The translations under genes and the position numbers were made by a program. A stretch of 64,000 nt of DNA from Spirosoma endbachense (GTDB lineage: Bacteria > Bacteroidota > Bacteroidia > Cytophagales > Spirosomataceae): assembly GCF_010233585.1 (NCBI RefSeq), contig NZ_CP045997.1, positions 4,717,284 to 4,781,283 of the forward strand. The letters are read 5' to 3'. The notes beneath the pieces are model-generated. The model was not told the DNA's origin. It was given only the letters and a program-made list of their open reading frames with translations, and made no database searches. This document shows, one piece after another, positions 35,228 to 42,350 of the stretch (position 1 is its first letter; each line of letters opens with the position of its first letter).

Positions 35228-35584
35228 TTATTCACCCTGTAAGGTAACAACCTGCTGGCTGGGAACTTCCGCCACCGTAAAGGATTTAACTGTGTGCTCT
35301 TTGCCGACGGAAACGGAAAGTTGATAAACCCCAGTACTCAAATGGGAAATATCGAACTTCTGCTGGATACCCTCCACTAGATTGACATTACTGGAATAGA
35401 GCACATGCCCAACGGCATCTTTTAAGGTGATTGTAGCGGTTGCCTTTTCGGGGGCAACGATGAGTTTAACCTTGTCATTATCAATCAGCGACACCGTAGC
35501 AATGGGTTGGCTGGGTTCATTGATGGAAGCGAACGATGCAGAACTGGCTACCAGTCCTAACACCAGAAGAAGAATCTTTTTCAT
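35228..35584 (-). CDS. Small exported beta-sandwich protein, function unknown
   Basis: 118 residues: signal peptide (MKKILLLVLGLVASSASFA), then an Ig-like arrangement with IATVSLIDNDKVKLIV, ATITLKDAVGHVLYSSNV and ISHLSTGVYQLSVSVG, ending KSFTVAEVPSQQ. The last phrases match the 'l..G.Y.l.v..g......f.v' pattern of secretion-sorting/DUF3244-like domains. It has the same plan as the 16960-17337 product but only distant similarity. A TACCTTTG promoter box precedes it. Confidence 0.72.
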   Translation of the reverse strand: MKKILLLVLGLVASSASFASINEPSQPIATVSLIDNDKVKLIVAPEKATATITLKDAVGHVLYSSNVNLVEGIQQKFDISHLSTGVYQLSVSVGKEHTVKSFTVAEVPSQQVVTLQGE

Positions 35585-35621
35585 GATTTGTCGATTTTTT
35601 ATTTGTTTTTGTTTGACAGGT

Positions 35622-35629
35622 CAAAGGTA
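35622..35629 (-). promoter_or_regulatory. -7 promoter box of the 35228-35584 gene
   Basis: Minus-strand TACCTTTG is a perfect TAnnTTTG match, 37 nt before the start codon. Confidence 0.6.
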
Positions 35630-36013
35630 GGTCCGGTACTATAGCCCTGAAATTCAAAGCTTACGAAGCTTGGGATAAGCCGGATGAGTGAAGGTTTTTG
35701 CGCGACGAGTGAAAAATACTTCATCGAACGTTTACATGAAAACCTTACATAACCGGGTCGATTTGTCGAGCAAGCACCCTCGAAACGCTCCGTTTCATTC
35801 CGAAACACGTCAATTAAGCTGGAAACAAATCAAACATCCCCGGACGCAAATTGGCGATGGATGATGAGAACAAATTATAGTATAAATCGAGTTGCTGTTA
35901 ATAGCGCATCCAATTAACTTCGACAGTAGACGACTAACCATCAATTAATCGGTGAGGGATTTTGCTTTTTCTGTCTATGATTTTCTATGGAATCCACTCC
36001 TGTCAGGTGGTAA
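35630..36013. other. Divergent intergenic stretch, no recognised gene
   Basis: About 380 bp between the small exported protein gene and the AraC-family gene. Short frames on both strands are interrupted and have no family features. I see no long inverted repeat here. It should contain the promoter of the AraC-family gene. Confidence 0.4.
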
Positions 36014-36967
36014 ATGAAAAAAATTGGCTTTTGGCACGCTTCCTGCCAAAAGCCTGTAAACGTATATGCTGTGCAGCGAATAACCCAATATGATGGTCTC
36101 TACGGTGAAGGCAGTGCCGAAATGTCGGACCGCCGATCAAATGACGAGTATTTATACTCCGAATTGCTGGAGACCCGTAGTCGGACTTTCGACTGGATTA
36201 TTCAACCGCATATCCATGCCCGCTTATTTCAGGTATTTTTCATAGAAACCGGGCAGTTCGAGTTTCAGGAGGCTACACGCAAGCGCCAGTTAACGGGTCC
36301 ATGTCTGTTGCTGATACCGCCCACTGCCCTGCACGGGTTTAATTACAATTCCGATGTGCAGGGACGTATTCTAACGCTGTCCGATGCGTTGGTGGATAGT
36401 TTGTTTCCTGGTGGTTCCCCAATAGCCACTATGTTGGGTAGTCTTCAATGTATCACAACATTTCAGGAGCCTTATTCCGGAAAACGGGTAGCCGAACTGA
36501 TTGAAGCCATTGATGACGAGTTGTTTGATGATCAGTCCGAGAAACGATTGATGTTGCAGATTTGTCTGCAAAAATTGTTTCTGGTATGCTACCGATTGTG
36601 GCAGCATAACGATGAGGTAGGGACCCAACAAAACAATCTATCGCTCCAATATTTTCGGAAATTTCAGCAGCGGATCAGGCAGGTCGGAACCACCCAGAGC
36701 GTAGCACAACTGGCCGACGATCTGGCCATCACACCGGTGCATCTGAATCGTATTTGCCGGGTAATTGCCAACAAGTCGGCCAGCCAACTGGTTCAGGAAC
36801 ACCTGCTCGACGAAGCCCGTAAATACCTGACCTATACCACGTATTCCATTTCGGAAATCGCTTACCTGCTTCACTTCGAATACCCCAACTATTTCGCCCG
36901 GTTTTTCAGGAAGCATACGGGGTTATCACCTACTGAATTTCGGGAAAGCCATCAGCCCCGCCAATAG
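36014..36967 (+). CDS. AraC-family transcriptional regulator (PobA-like)
   Basis: 317 residues. A cupin-like sensor part (residues about 55-150; TFDWIIQPHIHARLFQVFFIETGQFEF, GPCLLLIPPTALHGFNYN) precedes a C-terminal double helix-turn-helix: VAQLADDLAITPVHLNRICRVIANKSASQLVQEHLLDEARKYL and SISEIAYLLHFEYPNYFARFFRKHTGLSPTEFR. This matches the PobA-type AraC regulators. The start at 36014 leaves about 35 extra residues; an in-frame ATG at 36122 would give a more usual length. It probably controls the carboxylesterase gene 174 bp downstream. Confidence 0.88.
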   Translation: MKKIGFWHASCQKPVNVYAVQRITQYDGLYGEGSAEMSDRRSNDEYLYSELLETRSRTFDWIIQPHIHARLFQVFFIETGQFEFQEATRKRQLTGPCLLLIPPTALHGFNYNSDVQGRILTLSDALVDSLFPGGSPIATMLGSLQCITTFQEPYSGKRVAELIEAIDDELFDDQSEKRLMLQICLQKLFLVCYRLWQHNDEVGTQQNNLSLQYFRKFQQRIRQVGTTQSVAQLADDLAITPVHLNRICRVIANKSASQLVQEHLLDEARKYLTYTTYSISEIAYLLHFEYPNYFARFFRKHTGLSPTEFRESHQPRQ

Positions 36968-37141
36968 CGGGATACTCACTTTATCCAGGAGTTGACTTGC
37001 TGACAATCAACGATAAATCTGTAGATCAGGAGTAGTAAAAATGCCCCATTGCGTCCCTTTTACAGTAAGCGCATACATGGAGTGCTACGAACCTTTATCA
37101 GAAGCTATTTACTTCCCTTTACCCTTTAACAAAATTCAACG

Positions 37142-38800
37142 ATGAAACCATCAAGACGAAATTTTTTACAGTCATTGGGCGTTGGTGTGGCCAGTTTGGG
37201 TGTAGCTCATGAATCGACCGCTTCTGGTTTACGCCCGCCTAAAATTGCCAGACCAGCAGGCGACGAGCAGGTGTTGTTTGTGGGCGACAATATTGCGGTT
37301 GCAAAAACTGAATATGGAAAAGTCAGAGGATTTATTCTGCGTGGTATTCACCAGTTTTTAGGCATACCCTACGGAGCGGATACATCGGGGAAGAATCGGT
37401 TCATGCCCCCACAAAAACCCAGCGCCTGGACCGATATTCGGCCGGCTCTCTGGTGGGGAAACTCCGCTCCCCAGATTATGGAAAAACGGTATGCCAATCC
37501 CTATGCATCCTTTGTTGACCATTGGAATTATGATGATGTTTCGGAAGACTGCCTAAAAATTAATGTGTGGACGCCTGCTCTGGATACCCAGAAACGTCCG
37601 GTAGTCGTCTGGCTACACGGGGGCGGATACGTCAATGGGAACGCCGTAGAACAGGATGGCTATCATGGCGAAAATCTTGCCCGGCTGGGTAATGTCGTTT
37701 TCTGTTCGCTCAATCATCGGCTCGGTTCTCTGGGTTATAGCGATCTTAAAGCGGCTGGTGGTCATGCCGCATCCGGTAATGTAGGTAATCTGGATATGGT
37801 GGCGGCCCTTGAATGGGTTAAAAACAATATTGCCAATTTTGGCGGAGACCCTACCAACGTAACCATTATTGGTCAGTCTGGTGGCGGAGCCAAAGTAACT
37901 ACCCTGATGAATATGCCCTCTGCTAAAGGGTTATTTCATAAGGCGGTTGCGCTGAGCGGTAGCTCGCTGGCTGGCGTAAATAAGGAATACGCCGAAAAAC
38001 TGGGGCTTAAAATAATGGAAGAAGCTGGTTTAAAGCCGGGGGAACTAGACAAACTCCAGCAGATTCCATGGCGGGCATACATCGATATAGCCAATAAAGC
38101 GGTCGAAAAAATGGCTGACGAAGCCAAACGGCTTGGTATTCAGCGGGGAGGATACGCGCCCGTGGCCGACGGAACCTACCTCAATGAGGGTGCTTTTTTC
38201 ACGGACCCGAATCACTTCTCGGCCAATATACCCCTGATGATCTGCTCCACATTTCATGAGCAAAACCCTGATAGGACAGATGCTAGCTTAGAAAGTATTT
38301 CGCTGGCCGAAGTGAAGGAAAAACTGAAACCGCGCTTTGGGGATAAAACTGGCGACATTGTAGATGCTTATGCAAAAAACTTTCCGAAGGCCCGCCCCAT
38401 CGAGATTTGGGCTTTAGTTGTTTCCAATCGAAAGAATGCCATAGCTACTGCCGACGCAAAAGTGACCGGGCAGAAAGCTCCCGTTTATGTGGCCTGGTTT
38501 GGCTGGCAACCACCCTTGTTTGATGGTCGGATGCGTGCTTTCCACTGCGATGATATTTGTTTCTGGTTTTATAATACCGATTTGATGCTTACACATACGG
38601 GTGGGGGCAAACGCCCCAGAGCTTTATCAGAAAAGATGGCTGGCTCGTTTATTAATTTCGTAAAGACCGGAAATCCAAATGGGGGCGGCCTACCCAACTG
38701 GAAGCCGTATACGGCCCAAAACGGCGAAACCATGATTTTGGATGATACCTCTGCGCTAGTCAATGATCCAGACCGCGAGGCCCGAAAAGCGTTGGTGTAA
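37142..38800 (+). CDS. Type-B carboxylesterase with Tat-like signal
   Basis: 552 residues. The N-terminus (KPSRRNFLQSLGVGVASLG) carries a twin-arginine signal. Alpha/beta-hydrolase features are YGKVRGF...FLGIPYG, SEDCLKINVWTP, VVWLHGGGYVNG (oxyanion hole) and the nucleophile elbow TIIGQSGGGAKV, where Gln replaces the usual Glu of GESAGG. A candidate catalytic His is in MRAFHCDDICFWFYN, and an acidic residue lies near TFHEQNPDRTD. It hydrolyses an ester in the periplasm; the substrate is unknown. The preceding AraC gene suggests inducible expression. Confidence 0.9.
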   Translation: MKPSRRNFLQSLGVGVASLGVAHESTASGLRPPKIARPAGDEQVLFVGDNIAVAKTEYGKVRGFILRGIHQFLGIPYGADTSGKNRFMPPQKPSAWTDIRPALWWGNSAPQIMEKRYANPYASFVDHWNYDDVSEDCLKINVWTPALDTQKRPVVVWLHGGGYVNGNAVEQDGYHGENLARLGNVVFCSLNHRLGSLGYSDLKAAGGHAASGNVGNLDMVAALEWVKNNIANFGGDPTNVTIIGQSGGGAKVTTLMNMPSAKGLFHKAVALSGSSLAGVNKEYAEKLGLKIMEEAGLKPGELDKLQQIPWRAYIDIANKAVEKMADEAKRLGIQRGGYAPVADGTYLNEGAFFTDPNHFSANIPLMICSTFHEQNPDRTDASLESISLAEVKEKLKPRFGDKTGDIVDAYAKNFPKARPIEIWALVVSNRKNAIATADAKVTGQKAPVYVAWFGWQPPLFDGRMRAFHCDDICFWFYNTDLMLTHTGGGKRPRALSEKMAGSFINFVKTGNPNGGGLPNWKPYTAQNGETMILDDTSALVNDPDREARKALV

Positions 38801-38810
38801 TCGGTAAAAT

Positions 38811-38922
38811 TAGTGCTGGGCTAATATAAACCTATACGGTTTTTGAAACCGCATCGGCGGCCCGGCGCAACGGCAGCCCGGCTTATAGGTTTGTCATCAA
38901 GCACATTCATGACTAGTACGTA
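38811..38922 (+). repeat. Dispersed intergenic repeat, copy 3 (full length)
   Basis: A ~110-bp element starting TAGTGCTGGG, with a small hairpin (GGTTTTTGAAACC), a GC-rich core with near-tandem CGGCGGCCCGG and CGGCAGCCCGG units, and the tail CTTATAGGTTTGTCATCAA...TAGTACGTA. It matches 32705-32816 in reverse and 104-178 in part. It begins 10 bp after the carboxylesterase stop. Confidence 0.88.
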
Positions 38923-38930
38923 TAAAATAG

Positions 38931-39008
38931 AAATAGCTCTAGATAAGTCCACCTCTAATTCCTCAAATAACATTAAGGAATTAGAGGTGGACTTATCTAG
39001 AGCTATTT
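38931..39008. terminator. 33-bp perfect hairpin between convergent genes
   Basis: Arms 38931-38963 and 38976-39008 are perfect reverse complements over 33 bp with a 12-nt loop, the longest stem in the window. It sits between the ends of the carboxylesterase gene and the minus-strand gene at 39024, so it can terminate both. Confidence 0.82.
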
Positions 39009-39023
39009 AGTAGCCCAATAGAG

Positions 39024-39452
39024 TTATTCCTTTTTAGTTTCCTTGAAGCTATTTACGCTGACCCGGATTTTTTTATCAGGCATTTCGGCTATTTCCATCA
39101 GGAATGTTATCATTCCGGCTTTGCCTTCCGTAGTCAGCGTGGCATGACGCGATTCTCCTGACGGATCGTCAAATACGGCTTTGATAACCATTTTTCCTTC
39201 CTGATAGGCAGTAGGCCAGTTACAGGTAGCAGACTCGACTTTTCCAGTCATTTTATGGTTGGAATTTCCGGGCGTGATAATCACCTGTGATTTACTTAGT
39301 TCAATAGTGCTCTGTTCATTTTCAGTTCGCTGAACAGTTCCTGATCCATCGAGATATTCTGTTTTCGAGGAAGTGAGCAGAACATCCTTATCACATTGAC
39401 CAAAGCTAAGTGTAGTACTTAGTAAAAGCGCGAATAAAATAAGATTTTTCAT
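39024..39452 (-). CDS. Small exported protein flanked by long hairpins
   Basis: 142 residues with signal peptide MKNLILFALLLSTTLSFGQ and a mature part holding two cysteines (QCDKDVLL and ESATCNWPTAYQEG), which may form a disulfide. Strands such as QSTIELSKSQVIITPG and MVIKAVFDDPSGESRHATLTTEG suggest a compact beta barrel (DUF-type lipocalin-like). No family is recognised. The gene is bracketed by the 33-bp hairpin at 38931 and the 26-bp hairpin at 39479. Confidence 0.72.
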   Translation of the reverse strand: MKNLILFALLLSTTLSFGQCDKDVLLTSSKTEYLDGSGTVQRTENEQSTIELSKSQVIITPGNSNHKMTGKVESATCNWPTAYQEGKMVIKAVFDDPSGESRHATLTTEGKAGMITFLMEIAEMPDKKIRVSVNSFKETKKE

Positions 39453-39478
39453 AGATAGTTATGTGTTTATTGTGAAAA

Positions 39479-39543
39479 ATCAAATATAGTTCTATGCAAG
39501 CTACTATGCAAAACATTGTAGCTTGCATAGAACTATATTTGAT
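39479..39543. other. 26-bp perfect hairpin in a divergent promoter region
   Basis: Arms 39479-39504 and 39518-39543 pair perfectly over 26 bp with a 13-nt loop. It lies 27 bp upstream of the minus-strand gene (39024-39452) and about 100 bp before the cupin gene. It is not downstream of any gene, so it is not an ordinary terminator; it could act as a regulatory or barrier element. Confidence 0.75.
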
Positions 39544-39641
39544 AAATGGCCAGATTTTAGGACAAACGGAGACTTTTTTCACCCATCACAAAACACTTAT
39601 AGCTGGCTAATACTTATGAAATCAACTATAACAATCAATCA

Positions 39642-40079
39642 ATGCTAGCTAACCAACGCATGAGCCAGCCAGAAAAACAACAACCAGCGATACCGGAGGG
39701 AGCCACGCAGGCACCGTCAGATTATTTCACGGGCATAGCCTGGATAAAAGCACTTGTACCGCCTAACGATCAGACAGATTGTACGGTGAGTGACGTAACC
39801 TTTGAGCCCGGAGCGAGAAATAACTGGCACACGCACCCCAATGGACAAATTTTAGTGGCAACAGCGGGAACAGGCTACTACCAGGAACAAGGAAAATCGA
39901 TTCAACTCCTTCGGGAAGGAGAAGCCGTGAACATTGCTCCTGATCTGGTGCATTGGCACGGGGCCACCCCAGATGGGCGGTTTACCCATCTGGCCATTAA
40001 CCCGAATGTGAGTAAGGGTGGAGCTGTCGTTTGGCTTCAGGCCGTAACGGATGAAGAATATCATTCCTATCAATCATAA
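39642..40079 (+). CDS. Cupin-domain protein
   Basis: 145 residues. One cupin domain shows the first metal motif NNWHTHPNGQILVATAGTGYYQEQG (two His and a Glu-like position) and the second motif LVHWHGATPDGRFTHLAI. The mature core begins YFTGIAWIKALVPPNDQTDCTVSDVTFEPG. It is cytoplasmic and short enough to be a homodimeric cupin, similar to those near carboxymuconolactone decarboxylase-type or quercetinase-like enzymes. The exact reaction is not deducible. Confidence 0.85.
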   Translation: MLANQRMSQPEKQQPAIPEGATQAPSDYFTGIAWIKALVPPNDQTDCTVSDVTFEPGARNNWHTHPNGQILVATAGTGYYQEQGKSIQLLREGEAVNIAPDLVHWHGATPDGRFTHLAINPNVSKGGAVVWLQAVTDEEYHSYQS

Positions 40080-40575
40080 AGGAAATCGCTCCTTTATACG
40101 TGATGTTCCTGTAAGTAATATTATGCTGACTTAGCATGGTAAAACTAGTTGTCAGTACGTATTTCCCCGATTTAATGGTTGCCAGTAGATCGGATACATA
40201 GCCAACATAATCGGATACTTTTCGAACCTCTTTACCTCACCTGACAGACAGGCTACTATTTTTACATCAACCCTCAGCCTGAGCGGGTAGTATACGCTTA
40301 AACAGGACTATACGCTGTCTCTGAGCAGGCAATTCACCGGTTGAGCATGCTGCGTTCATCAGACCTGGGCAAATTCAGTAACTCTTAACAAGCTATCTGT
40401 ACGTATCAATTTGACTTGCTTGATAACAAAAATGCGCTTATCGATGCGTAGGCGATCTCTGTTTTTGCACTATGTATTACCTACTTCTGGATTCCAAAAC
40501 GATTATAGGGTTCAACTGGCGCGAAAGGGTAATAGCCAGTGTGAATGATGATCGCCTTCTTTAAATTTCACTGCC
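40080..40575. other. Intergenic stretch, no recognised gene
   Basis: About 500 bp with stops in all frames at short intervals. A short direct repeat ATCGGATAC occurs twice around 40191-40222. Nothing else was noticed. Confidence 0.4.
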
Positions 40576-41082
40576 ATGAACACAGACTATGTAACGTTTC
40601 TTGAGCGATTCTGGATGGGGGCTGGTTTACAGGCCCAGACCCAAACAGTACGTGATTGGTTACAGACGCCGGAGGGCGAGATTTTTTGGAATGCCTTGAT
40701 CGATCAACAAGCTGGTCCATTAACGCAAAAGCTACCTGATGAAAATGAGCGTATCTATCCACTCCATTTGCAACAGTATACGATTAATTCTACCATAAAT
40801 CGAAGCAGTCTCAACACCGCCAGGAAAGAGCAGCTTGATTATCAGTTTGAGGATCTGCTGATGGATGAAACGTTTGTTCGCTGGGCTAAGCAAACCGGCT
40901 CATCGATAGACAATGAGTATTGGTCAATATTTACCCAGAAATGCCCTCATAAACAGGCCATTGTAGCCCTGGCAATACAGTTTATAACATTCTTATCGCG
41001 CAACCAATTACCTGAACTTCCAGAATGTAAAATTGACTATGAACTTCAACGACTGTTTTGCCGGATTAACAACAGACGTTAA
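40576..41082 (+). CDS. Cytoplasmic protein of unknown function
   Basis: 168 residues with no signal peptide or membrane span. It is rich in Gln, Asp, Glu and aromatic residues, with helix-like segments (VTFLERFWMGAGLQAQTQTV, QLDYQFEDLLMDETFVRWA, CPHKQAIVALAIQFITFL). I do not recognise a family. It stands alone, 500 bp after the cupin gene and about 200 bp before the ApbE gene, whose own promoter lies in between. Confidence 0.6.
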   Translation: MNTDYVTFLERFWMGAGLQAQTQTVRDWLQTPEGEIFWNALIDQQAGPLTQKLPDENERIYPLHLQQYTINSTINRSSLNTARKEQLDYQFEDLLMDETFVRWAKQTGSSIDNEYWSIFTQKCPHKQAIVALAIQFITFLSRNQLPELPECKIDYELQRLFCRINNRR

Positions 41083-41253
41083 CGAGCCAATTACTGCATT
41101 CACCACAATCTGATACTGCCGGAGTAGGAATTACATAGCTTCTGTATGATTAATGTCAAAAGCGCTCATTGACGGACTGTGCTCCAACGCTTTATAACGA
41201 GTCTGAGATCTAGTCCAGAACGCCCGTCTTTTACTACTTTCTGGCTGAAGTGG

Positions 41254-41281
41254 TTGACCTGATCAGGCTTTCTTATTTTTG
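41254..41281 (+). promoter_or_regulatory. Bacteroidota promoter of the ApbE gene
   Basis: A TTG at 41254-41256 and TATTTTTG at 41274-41281 are spaced by 17 bp, close to the Bacteroidota -33/-7 arrangement. The ATG at 41286 lies only 5 nt past the -7 box, so the mRNA may be leaderless or nearly so. Confidence 0.55.
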
Positions 41282-41285
41282 CGGT

Positions 41286-42272
41286 ATGAAACAAGTAATA
41301 GTTCTGATCCTGATTTTATCGGGATTCGATGCCAATGCCCAGGTGTTGCGAAAGCGAACGGTTAAATTAATGGGAAGTCGATTCGATATTACCATTGTCG
41401 CTACTGACTCCCTGGCAGCCGAATGCAATATTGACACGGTGATTGCCGAAGTGTCGAGGATCGAGAATTTAATCTCTGACTGGAGAGCGGATTCACAAAT
41501 TTCGCTGGTCAATAGAAACGCCGGAATCACACCGGTTAAGGTTGATCCGGAAGTGTTTGCCCTGACAGAGCGAGCACTCCATTTCTCCAAAATCACAAAT
41601 GGTGCGTTTGATATAAGTTTTGCCGCGATGGACCGGATCTGGAAATTCGACGGCTCCATGACGGAGATGCCCAGTCCTGAGGCTATTAAAAAATCGGTTG
41701 AGAAAGTAGGGTACCTGTATATCGAGCTGGACCGTGAGCACTCCACGATTTTTCTCAAACGCAAAGGAATGAAGATTGGCTTCGGTGCCCTGGGCGAAGG
41801 GTACGCTGCTGACCGGTGCCGCGAGATGATGCTGGCTAAAGGGATCAAAGCCGGAATCGTTAATGGTTCGGGCGATATGAACACCTGGGGTAAACAACCG
41901 GATGGAAGCGACTGGGCGATCGGAATCACCAATCCGCTGCATAAAGACACGGTTTTCGCCGTTGTACCATTACGGCAGAGCGCCGTTGTGACCTCCGGAA
42001 GTTACGAGAAATTCGTGGTGTTCAACGGCAGGCGATACGCGCACATCATCAACCCCAGCACGGGCTATCCGGCTACTGGTGTGAGTAGCGTGACGGTTTT
42101 CGGCCCCAGCGCCGAAACCGCCAACGGGTTCAGTACCTCGCTCATGGTATTGGGCAAAGAAGCCGGGCTGAAACTCATCAGGAAATACCCGCAATACAGC
42201 TATATCCTGATCACCGATGAGGGGCAGATTTTTTCCTCCCGCAACCTGGATCTGAAAAAATACAGTCTTTAG
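41286..42272 (+). CDS. apbE: FAD:protein FMN transferase (ApbE)
   Basis: About 328 residues. The signal peptide (hydrophobic VIVLILILSGFDANA, then Q) supports the ATG at 41286; the frame opens 12 codons earlier. Family features are KLMGSRFDITIVA, the FDISFAAMDRIWKFDG segment, MKIGFGALGEGYAADRC, the acidic GIVNGSGDMNTWG and YAHIINPSTGYPAT with the conserved His-Ile-Ile-Asp/Asn-Pro-x-TG. It attaches FMN covalently to Ser/Thr in [S/T]GA[T/S] motifs of periplasmic redox proteins. The adjacent DUF2271 protein carries SGAS, a likely acceptor. Confidence 0.93.
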   Translation: MKQVIVLILILSGFDANAQVLRKRTVKLMGSRFDITIVATDSLAAECNIDTVIAEVSRIENLISDWRADSQISLVNRNAGITPVKVDPEVFALTERALHFSKITNGAFDISFAAMDRIWKFDGSMTEMPSPEAIKKSVEKVGYLYIELDREHSTIFLKRKGMKIGFGALGEGYAADRCREMMLAKGIKAGIVNGSGDMNTWGKQPDGSDWAIGITNPLHKDTVFAVVPLRQSAVVTSGSYEKFVVFNGRRYAHIINPSTGYPATGVSSVTVFGPSAETANGFSTSLMVLGKEAGLKLIRKYPQYSYILITDEGQIFSSRNLDLKKYSL

Positions 42273-42297
42273 AAAGACAAATCCCGGCCATTGATTG

Positions 42298-42339
42298 TCA
42301 CACCTTGTCGTTGCTTGTTACCCAATCGACAAGGTGTGA
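42298..42339. terminator. Bidirectional terminator between convergent genes
   Basis: A 13-bp perfect stem (TCACACCTTGTCG / CGACAAGGTGTGA) with a 16-nt loop lies between the ApbE and PepSY gene ends, 25 and 12 bp away. Confidence 0.75.
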
Positions 42340-42350
42340 TGATCACAGGC

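Noticed and set aside
41273..41950. 225-codon minus-strand frame overlapping apbE
   Set aside because: Antisense to a gene with full ApbE motifs; no domain seen.
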